This document shows positions 1 through 5,414 of a stretch of DNA of 5,598 nt, in pieces. Numbering within the stretch: position 1 is the first letter of the stretch; each line of letters begins with the position of its first letter. The stretch is from DAIPHL01 sp036771375. Lineage in GTDB: Bacteria > Synergistota > Synergistia > Synergistales > Synergistaceae. The DNA lies in assembly GCA_036771375.1 (NCBI GenBank), contig DAIPHL010000142.1, positions 1 through 5,598 of the forward strand, written 5' to 3'. The translations under genes were made by a program, and so were the position numbers. The notes beneath the pieces are model-generated. The model did not search any database and had not been told where the DNA came from. It saw nothing but the letters and a program-made list of their open reading frames with translations.

Positions 1-36
1 ACAGGAGATTCGCGCATTTTGGCCTGTTTTCGGGCC

Positions 37-90
37 GGGGGGGGCCCCCTGCCATCTTTCGATCGCCGGGGAGGGGGGGGGTCGGGCGGG
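37..90 (+). repeat. Two poly-G runs with G-quadruplex-type pattern
   Basis: There is a run of eight G at 37-44, followed directly by five C. A second cluster at 68-90 reads GGGG, A, nine G (73-81), TC, GGG, C, GGG. The second cluster fits the G3+N1-7 pattern expected for an intramolecular G-quadruplex. Homopolymer runs of 8-9 bases are also prone to slipped-strand mispairing. They lie 226-279 bp upstream of the surface-protein start, so they are outside the coding frame and probably upstream of the promoter, or in a long 5' leader. Any regulatory role is inference. Confidence 0.6.
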
Positions 91-189
91 TGCGCGGCGT
101 TTTGCACGCGGTCATCGGCGCGCCTCGCGCGCCGTTTCATCATGAAATTCACAAGACGGGAGCAGGAGGTGGTGGACGGAAGCGACTCA

Positions 190-218
190 TTGTACAGGGT
201 GCTTCACGCGCGTATGGT
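190..218 (+). promoter_or_regulatory. Weak candidate promoter for the surface-protein gene
   Basis: TTGTAC at 190-195 and TATGGT at 213-218 are separated by 17 bp. The -10 element matches the consensus at 4 of 6 positions and the -35 only at 3 of 6. It is the best spaced pair I could find between the G runs and the start codon, and would give a leader of roughly 90 nt. This is a low-certainty call. Confidence 0.3.
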
Positions 219-301
219 TCGGCCGTGTGTTTTCCCGCGGCCGCAGGAAGAGAAAAACGAGAGCTTTTTTTCTGGGTAATCAATGTTTTCTCGGATCTTG
301 G

Positions 302-309
302 AAGGAGGA
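302..309 (+). promoter_or_regulatory. Ribosome binding site, AAGGAGGA
   Basis: This near-perfect anti-Shine-Dalgarno match decides between two close ATGs. It ends 6 nt before the ATG at 316 but only 2 nt before the ATG at 312, so the 316 start is favoured. An in-frame TGA at 313-315 also rules out any earlier start in that frame. Confidence 0.85.
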
Positions 310-315
310 ACATGA

Positions 316-3030
316 ATGAAGAGCAACACACGCAAAAAGATCCTCGCGCTTCTCGTGGTCGGCGTTCTCGCCGTGGCGGGGGCGGCCTGGGCGTTTATGC
401 CGACGAATCCCTTGACCCTCACGGGGCAGACTTACAACGTCACCCCGATCGATCTCCAGAAGGTCGGTATGGCTGCAGGCGATACGAGCTACAATACCAT
501 CATGGGTTACGGTACCGTGACCGGCACCATGGGTCAGAACGGAGGAGCTGTCCAAGTACTGAACCTTCTCCTCAAGGCCACGACGGGCCAGACCCTCGAG
601 ATCGCGCCCGCCGTCGGCAACGAGCTTTCTCTGGGTACCGTCCCGGCGACCTCGTTGCAGCTTCTCATCAATGACGGCGCCAGCGACAACGGCGAGGTCC
701 TCATCCGGGGCGCGAATGGCGATGACCCGACTAATACTCTCTATGCGGACTACGCAAACGGCACCTTCGTCTACGGCGGTACGCTGACCGCGACGCACAA
801 CAACTCGCTCGGCCGTGGCTGGGTGGCCATCCAGGCCCGCCCGAAGGACGATCCCCGCAAGGGCGCCACGTTCAACGTGGCCGGCGTGACGCAGCTCCTC
901 CTCGGCGTGCGTGACCCGAATAACGGCATCACGAACCAGCCGTTCTACCTCGTCCGCGATGCCGCGGCGGGCGCCGGCTACCAGGAAGCGACGATCAACG
1001 TCGACAAGACCGACAGCACGGTGCAGGACCTCCGCCTCGAGGACGGACTCGGTGAGCTCCGTACCTTTACGGCTCCCGCCGGAGGGACCAATGCCAGCGA
1101 CACGCATCTTGCCTTCGTCGCGGCGAACGACGGCGGCGCCGGTGCGGGCGTCGTCGGCCGGTATGAGGCGAACTGGGGCGCAATGTCCCAGGCGACCCGC
1201 CTGGTCAAGACCGGCGACGGCACGCTGACGATCGACTCCAACGGTACGGTGGCGGCCGGAACGTATCCGCTCTCGGCCATCCAGGGTGCGCGCCACACGG
1301 GCGGCACGGACATCCTCGGCGGCACCGTGGTCGTGAAGGGACGCAACGCAACGGTTTTCTACGACCGCTTCACCGGAAGCCTCGGCGCGGTCTGGACCGG
1401 TGCCTGGAATGCCGCTGGCGATTCCTTCACGTATACGGCGAACGCGGATCCCACCAACACCGCCTACATGACCCTTTACGCTGACGGCGCTGGCGCCGTC
1501 GTCGACAACCCGCTCGCGATCCGCAACAAGGGCTCGGCGCTCCTCGTGGACCGCAGCCAGTTCTTCAGCTTCTTCAACAGCGACGAGGGGACCAACTTCA
1601 CGGCGAAGGAGTTCACCCTCGCCGGCGAAGCGCTCCGTCCGCAGATCGCCGTCACCCTCAACGACGCGCACTCCGAGTTCAAGGGCAAGATGGGCCCCTT
1701 CCGCGACGGGACGCCGAGCTCCTTCGACCTCGTCCTGCAGTCCATGCCCGCCACACTTGGCATTACGCGTGGCGCGGGCGGCGTGACGAACCCCAACCAG
1801 GCGATGCTGACCCTTGCGAACCCCGACAACGACATCACGGGTGAGACGACCGTCACGCGCGGCGTCCTCGCGGTCGGCGGCGCGAAGTCCATCGCGGACA
1901 AGGGCACCGGCGACCTCTACGTCGGTGTGAGCCGCTTCGGCTTCACGACGACCGCGACGGACAAGGCGGTCTTCCTCGGCCTCGCGGACGCGACCTTCGT
2001 GAACAGGACGATCGTCGACGGCAACCGCGTGATGAAGCCTGCGCTGGCTACCCTCATCCGGGGCGACGGCGCCCTTGCCGCCGCGACCGGCACGACGACC
2101 GCCTATCAAAACGTCGAGCTCCGCCGCGCGATCGAGATCAACCCGCAGGCGGTAACCCAGGCGATCAATCCCGGCGTCAACGAAGACATTCGCTGGACCA
2201 ACACGAATCTGTACCCGACCTGGGGCGGCACGGTCAAGTTCGGCGGCGCGAGTGCGGACTATCGTATCATGCAGTCGAAGCTTGCCCCGACGCAGGTCAT
2301 GATCAGCCGCGGCACGCTGCAGCTCGACGGGTATCCGACGGTCGACGACAAGACGCCGGCCGATCCCTTCGCGCAGATCATGATCCGTGAGACCGGTACG
2401 CTCTCCTTCGGCGAGAACATCAACGACTTCACGAACTTCTTCGACCTCCAGGTCGACGACGACGCGCGTCTCCGCATGGTCCTGAGGGACAGCGACATCG
2501 CCGGCTCCCGCGCGGAGGCCATGGGCAAGAAGGCGATCCTCGAGGTCCGCACCATCGACGCCACCTGGCTCGGCACGGGCCCCGACTGCAAGGACCGTCG
2601 TCTCGCCATCCAGCTTGACCTGAAGGGCAAGACCCTGAAGAAGGGCCAGTGGATCAAGGTCTTCGAGGCGGAGGATGCCGTGAAGTGGAACAACATCCAC
2701 TATCTCCGCGACAACAGCTCCACGGTGTACGAGGACTACGCGAAGATCCGTCCGGGCATCGTCAACGTGACCGACAAGACCACCAAGGTCAAGGCGCACG
2801 TCGATGAGAACCGCTACGTCATCTTCTTCGAGGTTCTCGAGGACATCAGCCAGGGCAGCGAGATCGGCAGCGGCGACACCACGCCTGGACCCAAGCCCCC
2901 CGTCTCCCCGGACGTCTCTCCGGACGTCTCCCCGGATATGGGCAGCGGCGGCGGTGGCGGTTGTGACGCCGGCTTCGGCGCACTCGCCCTGATCGCGGCG
3001 GCGGCGGTCGTTCTTCGCAAGAAGGACTGA
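316..3030 (+). CDS. Exported surface protein with autotransporter-type repeats and Synerg-CTERM sorting signal
   Basis: The 904-aa product begins with a clear signal peptide: basic residues 2-8, a hydrophobic core at about 9-23 and an A-W-A cleavage site after residue 26. The body is rich in Gly, Thr, Asp and Asn, as in beta-helical passengers. Passenger-repeat-like motifs are visible at about 296-342 (LVKTGDGTLTI, then TGGTDILGGTVVVKG) and about 481-521 (ending GETTVTRGVLAVGG). A Pro/Ser/Asp linker with three VSPD units precedes residues 876-904: Gly-rich run, Cys883, DAGFGALAL, a short hydrophobic helix and RKKD. This matches the Synerg-CTERM sorting signal known from Synergistota. I see only two cysteines, Cys758 and Cys883. 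No C-terminal beta-barrel domain is present, so export is probably by Sec with C-terminal anchoring or processing rather than classical autotransport. The gene stands alone and ends in a strong terminator. The function of the body (adhesin, S-layer-like or other) is unknown. Gene boundaries are highly certain. Confidence 0.9.
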   Translation: MKSNTRKKILALLVVGVLAVAGAAWAFMPTNPLTLTGQTYNVTPIDLQKVGMAAGDTSYNTIMGYGTVTGTMGQNGGAVQVLNLLLKATTGQTLEIAPAVGNELSLGTVPATSLQLLINDGASDNGEVLIRGANGDDPTNTLYADYANGTFVYGGTLTATHNNSLGRGWVAIQARPKDDPRKGATFNVAGVTQLLLGVRDPNNGITNQPFYLVRDAAAGAGYQEATINVDKTDSTVQDLRLEDGLGELRTFTAPAGGTNASDTHLAFVAANDGGAGAGVVGRYEANWGAMSQATRLVKTGDGTLTIDSNGTVAAGTYPLSAIQGARHTGGTDILGGTVVVKGRNATVFYDRFTGSLGAVWTGAWNAAGDSFTYTANADPTNTAYMTLYADGAGAVVDNPLAIRNKGSALLVDRSQFFSFFNSDEGTNFTAKEFTLAGEALRPQIAVTLNDAHSEFKGKMGPFRDGTPSSFDLVLQSMPATLGITRGAGGVTNPNQAMLTLANPDNDITGETTVTRGVLAVGGAKSIADKGTGDLYVGVSRFGFTTTATDKAVFLGLADATFVNRTIVDGNRVMKPALATLIRGDGALAAATGTTTAYQNVELRRAIEINPQAVTQAINPGVNEDIRWTNTNLYPTWGGTVKFGGASADYRIMQSKLAPTQVMISRGTLQLDGYPTVDDKTPADPFAQIMIRETGTLSFGENINDFTNFFDLQVDDDARLRMVLRDSDIAGSRAEAMGKKAILEVRTIDATWLGTGPDCKDRRLAIQLDLKGKTLKKGQWIKVFEAEDAVKWNNIHYLRDNSSTVYEDYAKIRPGIVNVTDKTTKVKAHVDENRYVIFFEVLEDISQGSEIGSGDTTPGPKPPVSPDVSPDVSPDMGSGGGGGCDAGFGALALIAAAAVVLRKKD
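2902..2937 (+). repeat. Three tandem 12-bp units coding VSPD in the wall/stalk linker
   Basis: The units start at 2902, 2914 and 2926 and differ by one base each from GTCTCCCCGGAC. They encode Val-Ser-Pro-Asp three times, just before the Gly-rich sorting signal. The period is a multiple of three, so gain or loss of units would change linker length without breaking the frame. Confidence 0.85.
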
Positions 3031-3055
3031 TCCACGCCTGACGCAGAACGCAACG

Positions 3056-3090
3056 AAAAGAAGGAGCCCCCAAGGGCTCCTTCTTTTTTT
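3056..3090 (+). terminator. Strong intrinsic terminator after the surface-protein gene
   Basis: A 14-bp perfect stem pairs 3056-3069 (AAAAGAAGGAGCCC) with 3074-3087 around a CCAA loop. The run of T at 3084-3090 is partly in the stem. It begins 26 bp after the stop codon. The A-rich left flank gives T's on the other strand, so it could also stop minus-strand transcripts coming from the gene remnants at 3191-3770. Confidence 0.92.
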
Positions 3091-3332
3091 GTATTTTCCA
3101 CGGGCCTCAGGCCGGGTCGGCCTCTTTTTCACATCTTTGGGGCCTGCCTGTTTTTTGGAGTTCCGCGCCGCCGCCTCCTCCCGATTCTTTCTACGCTTCC
3201 TCCCCCGGTCTCTCCTTCGCTTCCCGCAGGGCCTCGATCTCATCCGGCTCGAGCCCCGTGAAGAGGGCGACGCTCGCCGTGTCCATGCCGTGCGCGATCA
3301 TGCGAAGCGCCGTCTCCGTCCGTTCCTCGGTC

Positions 3333-3392
3333 CGTCCCTTCGCCTCGCCTTCGGCTCGTCCCTTTGCCTCGCCTTCAGCCCGTCCTTCGGCC
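3333..3392 (-). repeat. 24-bp tandem repeat coding EGRAEGEAKG-type stretch
   Basis: Two full 24-bp units (3333-3356 and 3357-3380) are followed by a half unit. On the minus strand they encode the alternating Glu-Gly-Arg/Lys-Ala pattern seen near the C-terminus of many Rpn-like proteins. The two full units differ at only a few bases. Confidence 0.75.
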
Positions 3393-3436
3393 CATTCCAC
3401 GGCCTCCTCGAGGCGTCTTTCGATAAGCGCGCCTCG

Positions 3437-3598
3437 AGGTCCAGCGCGTCGTGGGTCACCTTCAGCTGCGCGATATAGTGGAACCGCTCCTCCTCGCTCC
3501 CCCAGAAGAGCTTCTCGAGGTCCAACGCGTCGAGGATCGCCGTCTGCCGCGCGACAAAGCGGAAACGCTCCTCCCTGCTCCCCCAGATCCGCTTTTCG
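3437..3598 (-). repeat. Tandem 81-bp duplication inside the nuclease-family remnant
   Basis: Two adjacent 81-bp units (3437-3517 and 3518-3598) are about 79% identical by hand count (64 of 81). The start of a third unit (AGGTCC) appears at 3599. Each encodes 27 residues of the form LEK..WGS.EERF...A......DALD. The period is a multiple of three, so the duplication kept the frame and the divergence suggests it predates the frameshift. Confidence 0.85.
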
Positions 3599-3650
3599 AG
3601 GTCCGACAGCTCCCTTGCCATCTGCTTCAAGTCCAAAAGCGAGCTCTCTT

Positions 3651-3770
3651 TCATCTTCTCATGTCTCTTTCGCTCCGCTTCCGCAGCGCCTCGATCTCAT
3701 CCGGCTCGAGTCCCGTGAAGAGGGAGACGCTCGCCGTGTCCATGCCGTGCGCGATCATGCATTCGATCAC
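3651..3770 (-). pseudogene. C-terminal fragment of a second Rpn-like gene
   Basis: On the minus strand a short frame from GTG 3770 or ATG 3758 reads MIAHGMDTASVSLFTG then LEPDEIEALRKRSERDMRR and stops at TGA 3653-3651. The core is nearly identical to the C-terminus of the downstream remnant. An in-frame TGA at 3782-3780 lies just upstream, and no nuclease domain or Gly-rich repeat precedes it, so only about 36-40 codons survive. The stop overlaps the ATG of the next remnant by the four bases ATGA. It is most likely the tail of a tandem paralogue after deletion. A functional micro-protein is possible but unsupported. Confidence 0.65.
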
Positions 3771-3934
3771 CCCGTCGCTTCAGTCTCTCGGTTTCAAATC
3801 TCGGTAAAAATTATACCATATGACGCTGTTGCGATGATCCCCTTCGCGGCTTCGTGCGGCTTATACCCGCTCCCCCCGTGTGGCGAAAGCGGGAGGTGAA
3901 TGACGGAACGTTAATATGATTTATAAATCACGAA

Positions 3935-3945
3935 TGGTCTGATAA
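3935..3945 (-). promoter_or_regulatory. Operator-like site 1 (FadR/GntR type)
   Basis: The plus strand reads TGGTCTGATAA, so the minus strand reads TTATCAGACCA. It is close to the T-N-G-T-N3-A-C-N-A pattern of FadR-type GntR operators, with one departure. Nine bases (3937-3945) are perfectly inverted relative to site 2. Confidence 0.5.
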
Positions 3946-3999
3946 TCGTGAAAGGCGTACGAAGAATTGTTGTAAATCATCACAAAGCGGAATACCACT

Positions 4000-4010
4000 T
4001 TATCAGACAA
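4000..4010 (+). promoter_or_regulatory. Operator-like site 2 (FadR/GntR type)
   Basis: TTATCAGACAA matches site 1, read on the opposite strand, at 10 of 11 positions. Its centre is 65 bp from that of site 1, and it lies 20 bp upstream of the -35 box. Confidence 0.5.
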
Positions 4011-4030
4011 TTAAGATTCTATCTATCCTA

Positions 4031-4059
4031 TTGCAAAAAGTTATTAAAAGGTGTATAAG
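4031..4059 (+). promoter_or_regulatory. Sigma70-type promoter of the GntR regulator gene
   Basis: TTGCAA at 4031-4036 and TATAAG at 4054-4059 are separated by an ideal 17 bp in AT-rich DNA. Transcription would begin at about 4065-4067, giving a leader of roughly 27 nt before the ATG at 4093. The promoter sits between operator-like sites 2 and 3, which suggests autorepression. Confidence 0.65.
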
Positions 4060-4065
4060 GTATGA

Positions 4066-4076
4066 TGAGCAGACCA
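4066..4076 (+). promoter_or_regulatory. Operator-like site 3 at the transcription start
   Basis: TGAGCAGACCA keeps the CAGACCA core of site 1 exactly and matches 9 of 11 positions overall. Its centre is 66 bp from site 2. It begins 6 bp after the -10 box, where a bound repressor would block initiation. It is the weakest of the three because a CAGACCC also occurs by chance inside the coding region at 4111. Confidence 0.4.
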
Positions 4077-4077
4077 C

Positions 4078-4083
4078 AAAGGA
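4078..4083 (+). promoter_or_regulatory. Ribosome binding site, AAAGGA
   Basis: It ends 9 nt before the ATG at 4093. In-frame TGA codons at 4063-4065 exclude longer forms of the protein. Confidence 0.65.
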
Positions 4084-4092
4084 TGTGCTGCA

Positions 4093-4782
4093 ATGGATGC
4101 GACCAGCAGGCAGACCCGAAAATACGAAAAAGTGGTAGAGGCGATCCGCAACGCGATCTCCAAGGGCGATCTGGCGTACGGGGAGCCCCTTCCTCCGGAA
4201 CGGCAGATGATCGAGGATCTCGGCGTCAGCCGGAGTTCGCTTCGCGAGGCGTTCAGCGTCCTCGAGCTGCTCGGCCTGATCGAGAGCATCCCGGGCAAGG
4301 GGCGCTTCGTCCGTCATCCTCAGGTCGTCTCCCCCGAGACGGGAATGCCCCAGCTGGAGGGCTCCGCGGTGCTGGAGTTGATGGAGGCCCGCCGTATTCT
4401 CGATCCGGCCATCGCGGGCGAGGCGGCGCGCAAGGCCTCTTCGTCCGATCTGACCAAGCTTCGCAGGGTGCTCTCGTCCACGTCGGCCACGCTCGACGAG
4501 CGAGCTCGCAGGGCTCAGGCGGATTTCGACTTTCACCTCGCCCTCGCCGAGGCGACGCACAACTTCATCTTCGTCAACATCGTCCGGATGGAGTTCAACC
4601 TGATTATGGCGACACACGAACATATCTACGAACTGCTGCGGGACAAAAAGGCCTTTTTCAACGAGCACGAGGCGTTGTACGAGGCGGTCCTGGATCACGA
4701 CGTCGCGCGGGCTTCCTCGACGGCCGCCATGCACATCGAACGGATATACAAGACCCTGCTTGGCGCAATGGCGATGCAGTGA
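4093..4782 (+). CDS. GntR-family transcriptional regulator, FadR subfamily with FCD domain
   Basis: The 229-aa length is normal for the FadR subfamily. Residues about 8-75 form the winged helix-turn-helix, with the signature run LPPERQMIEDLGVSRSSLRE (33-52), then a helix and the wing GLIESIPGKGRFV (61-73). Residues about 90-225 form an all-helical FCD ligand-binding domain. Asp144, His148, His192 and His214 have the spacing of the metal-binding Asp-His-His-His set of metal-dependent FCD regulators, so a metal-assisted carboxylate ligand is likely. The specific ligand cannot be told. The gene has its own promoter flanked by three operator-like sites, which points to autoregulation. It is followed after 71 bp by the HD-domain gene, with no terminator between, so they are probably co-transcribed. 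It should be the local regulator of the downstream set. Family assignment is secure; target and ligand are inference. Confidence 0.93.
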   Translation: MDATSRQTRKYEKVVEAIRNAISKGDLAYGEPLPPERQMIEDLGVSRSSLREAFSVLELLGLIESIPGKGRFVRHPQVVSPETGMPQLEGSAVLELMEARRILDPAIAGEAARKASSSDLTKLRRVLSSTSATLDERARRAQADFDFHLALAEATHNFIFVNIVRMEFNLIMATHEHIYELLRDKKAFFNEHEALYEAVLDHDVARASSTAAMHIERIYKTLLGAMAMQ

Positions 4783-4836
4783 CGTCGATTGAAATCGCGA
4801 AACGCACGGAGCAAAGCGAAAGAGGCAAAAAACCAT

Positions 4837-4842
4837 GGGAGG
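4837..4842 (+). promoter_or_regulatory. Ribosome binding site, GGGAGG
   Basis: GGGAGG lies 11 nt before the ATG at 4854. A second AGGAG at 4849-4853 touches the start codon and is too close to be used. An in-frame TAG at 4848-4850 excludes an upstream start. Confidence 0.7.
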
Positions 4843-4853
4843 TGCTGTAGGAG

Positions 4854-5414
4854 ATGAAGGAGAAGATCAGGAAGTTGTTGCCCGAGATCGAATGGATCGA
4901 GGACAAGGATCTGCAGGAAAAAGTGGTGGCAAGCTACGAGGACGCGCTTAAAACCGGAGGCTGGCAGCCGGAGGACATGGACAAAATTCCCTTCACGCTG
5001 CTCATCCCGGATTGCCCGGCGTCGTACCTGACGCATGTTCGCGGCGTCACCCGGATCGCGAAAAAGGCGATGGACGAGTTCAACGCCCTGTACGCGGCCA
5101 CGGACGGCAAGTTCAAGATGAACAACGATCTTCTGGTCGCCGGCGCCCTGCTGCATGACGTCGGCAAACTCGTCGAGTACGAGAAGGCCCCCGACGGGAA
5201 GACGGTCAAATCCCAGATGGGCAAGGACCTGAGACATCCGTTCTCCGGCACGGTGATCGCCCTGCGTAACGGCTGCTGCACGGCGATCGGACATATCATC
5301 GCAAACCACGCACACGAGGGCGACGGCACGCTTCGCAGCCCGGAGGGCGTCCTGGTCAACAAGGCCGACTTCATGAACTTCGAGGGCATGAAGAGCTTCC
5401 TCGGCATGAAATAA
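4854..5414 (+). CDS. HD-domain protein, predicted metal-dependent phosphohydrolase
   Basis: The 186-aa soluble protein has no signal peptide or membrane segment. It shows the ordered HD-superfamily metal ligands: His61 (in LTHVRGV), His101-Asp102 (in ALLHDVGK), His128 (in LRHPFSG), His152 and His154 (in ANHAHEGD) and Asp172 (in NKADFMNFE). All appear intact, so the protein is predicted to be active as a divalent-metal phosphohydrolase or phosphodiesterase in the cytoplasm. The substrate is not apparent. It lacks the extended HD-GYP motif and the large (p)ppGpp synthetase modules, so it is a small stand-alone HD protein. It follows the GntR regulator by 71 bp on the same strand and precedes a possible dehydratase gene, suggesting a role in the same catabolic set. 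Such small HD proteins are often annotated only by domain. Domain assignment is secure; biological role is unknown. Confidence 0.88.
   Translation: MKEKIRKLLPEIEWIEDKDLQEKVVASYEDALKTGGWQPEDMDKIPFTLLIPDCPASYLTHVRGVTRIAKKAMDEFNALYAATDGKFKMNNDLLVAGALLHDVGKLVEYEKAPDGKTVKSQMGKDLRHPFSGTVIALRNGCCTAIGHIIANHAHEGDGTLRSPEGVLVNKADFMNFEGMKSFLGMK

Larger units (their letters stand above)
1..315. other. GC-rich leader upstream of the surface-protein gene, no supported gene
   Basis: I see no convincing coding region in this stretch. Open frames here lack a ribosome binding site, start at poor codons and have low-complexity Gly/Arg/Pro composition that simply follows the G runs. The stretch holds two long guanine runs, a weak promoter-like pair and the ribosome binding site of the next gene, listed separately. 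The first 30 bases contain ACAGG (1-5) and CCTGT (23-27) followed by T's. This may be the tail of a terminator of an upstream gene, but the stem is only 5 bp and may be cut by the window edge. Confidence 0.55.
3191..3654 (-). pseudogene. Frameshifted, N-terminally truncated PD-(D/E)XK nuclease family transposase (Rpn-like) remnant
   Basis: Read on the minus strand from ATG 3654, the first frame gives LEKRIWGSREERFRF and a repeated LEKLFWGSEEERFHYIAQ segment, then runs into Arg-rich nonsense. A second frame continues sensibly as ALIERRLEEAVEWAEGRAEGEA, then MIAHGMDTASVALFTG and LEPDEIEALREAKE, ending at TAG 3191-3193. The shift lies around 3425-3437 and is explained by one missing base near codons GAG-GCG. 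The E-x-R-x-R-x-x-A-R segment, the EGRAEG/EAKG repeats and the final short helix pair are typical of the C-terminal half of Rpn / PD-(D/E)XK family putative transposases. The N-terminal nuclease domain with its catalytic Asp/Glu/Lys residues is absent. The ATG at 3654 overlaps the stop of the preceding fragment (ATGA) and has no good ribosome binding site, so it may not be an original start. I am fairly sure of the family and very sure that no active nuclease is encoded. Confidence 0.75.
3226..3760 (-). repeat. 78-bp direct repeat shared by the two nuclease-family remnants
   Basis: Bases 3226-3303 and 3683-3760 match at 75 of 78 positions by hand alignment, offset 457 bp, same orientation. 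Both encode the same C-terminal piece, MIAHGMDTASV then LFTGLEPDEIEALR, on the minus strand. The coordinates given span both copies. Similarity stops abruptly at about 3760/3303, so the two gene copies have different sequence beyond this point. Confidence 0.9.
3783..4092. other. Intergenic control region before the GntR regulator
   Basis: This 310-bp gap contains no supported gene. Its first part (to about 3900) is GC-rich and holds a 6-bp inverted pair, CCCGCT 3866-3871 and AGCGGG 3888-3893. It also has a TATAAT box on the minus strand at 3810-3815 without a recognisable -35, which could once have served the remnants. From 3910 the DNA becomes AT-rich and holds the operator-like sites and promoter listed separately. 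A 14-bp perfect palindrome, TGATTTATAAATCA, is at 3917-3930. Confidence 0.6.

Noticed and set aside
248..274. AGAAAAA...TTTTTCT pairing considered as a terminator before the surface-protein gene
   Set aside because: The stem is almost entirely A-T pairs with no GC core, so it is unlikely to terminate transcription.
90..674. Plus-strand open frame overlapping the start of the surface-protein gene
   Set aside because: It has no ribosome binding site at its start, an Arg/Gly-rich low-complexity product, and lies mostly out of frame within the real gene.
280..3243. Very long minus-strand open frame (987 codons) opposite the surface-protein gene
   Set aside because: It is an antisense shadow of a GC-rich gene. 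Its product is Arg/Val/Asp/Gly-rich with no recognisable domain. The plus-strand frame has a signal peptide, known repeats, a sorting signal, a ribosome binding site and a terminator.
3333..3598. Regular repeats considered as a CRISPR array
   Set aside because: The 24-bp and 81-bp units are directly adjacent without spacers and are in-frame coding repeats.
3258..3899. Plus-strand frame rich in Ser/Pro/Arg across the nuclease-family remnants
   Set aside because: The repeated Ser-Ala-Arg-Pro pattern is the reverse reading of the 24-bp Glu-Gly-Arg-Ala repeats. The minus strand gives the recognisable family sequence.
3892..3914. Tiny frame ATG-ACG-GAA-CGT-TAA at 3900 considered as a leader peptide
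   Set aside because: The GGAGGTG sequence is only about 1 nt from the ATG, the frame has 4 codons, and it lies upstream of the likely promoter.
4062..4850. Plus-strand open frame overlapping the GntR gene in another frame
   Set aside because: The product is Arg/Gly-rich with no domain, while the overlapping frame encodes a clear GntR/FCD protein with conserved metal ligands.
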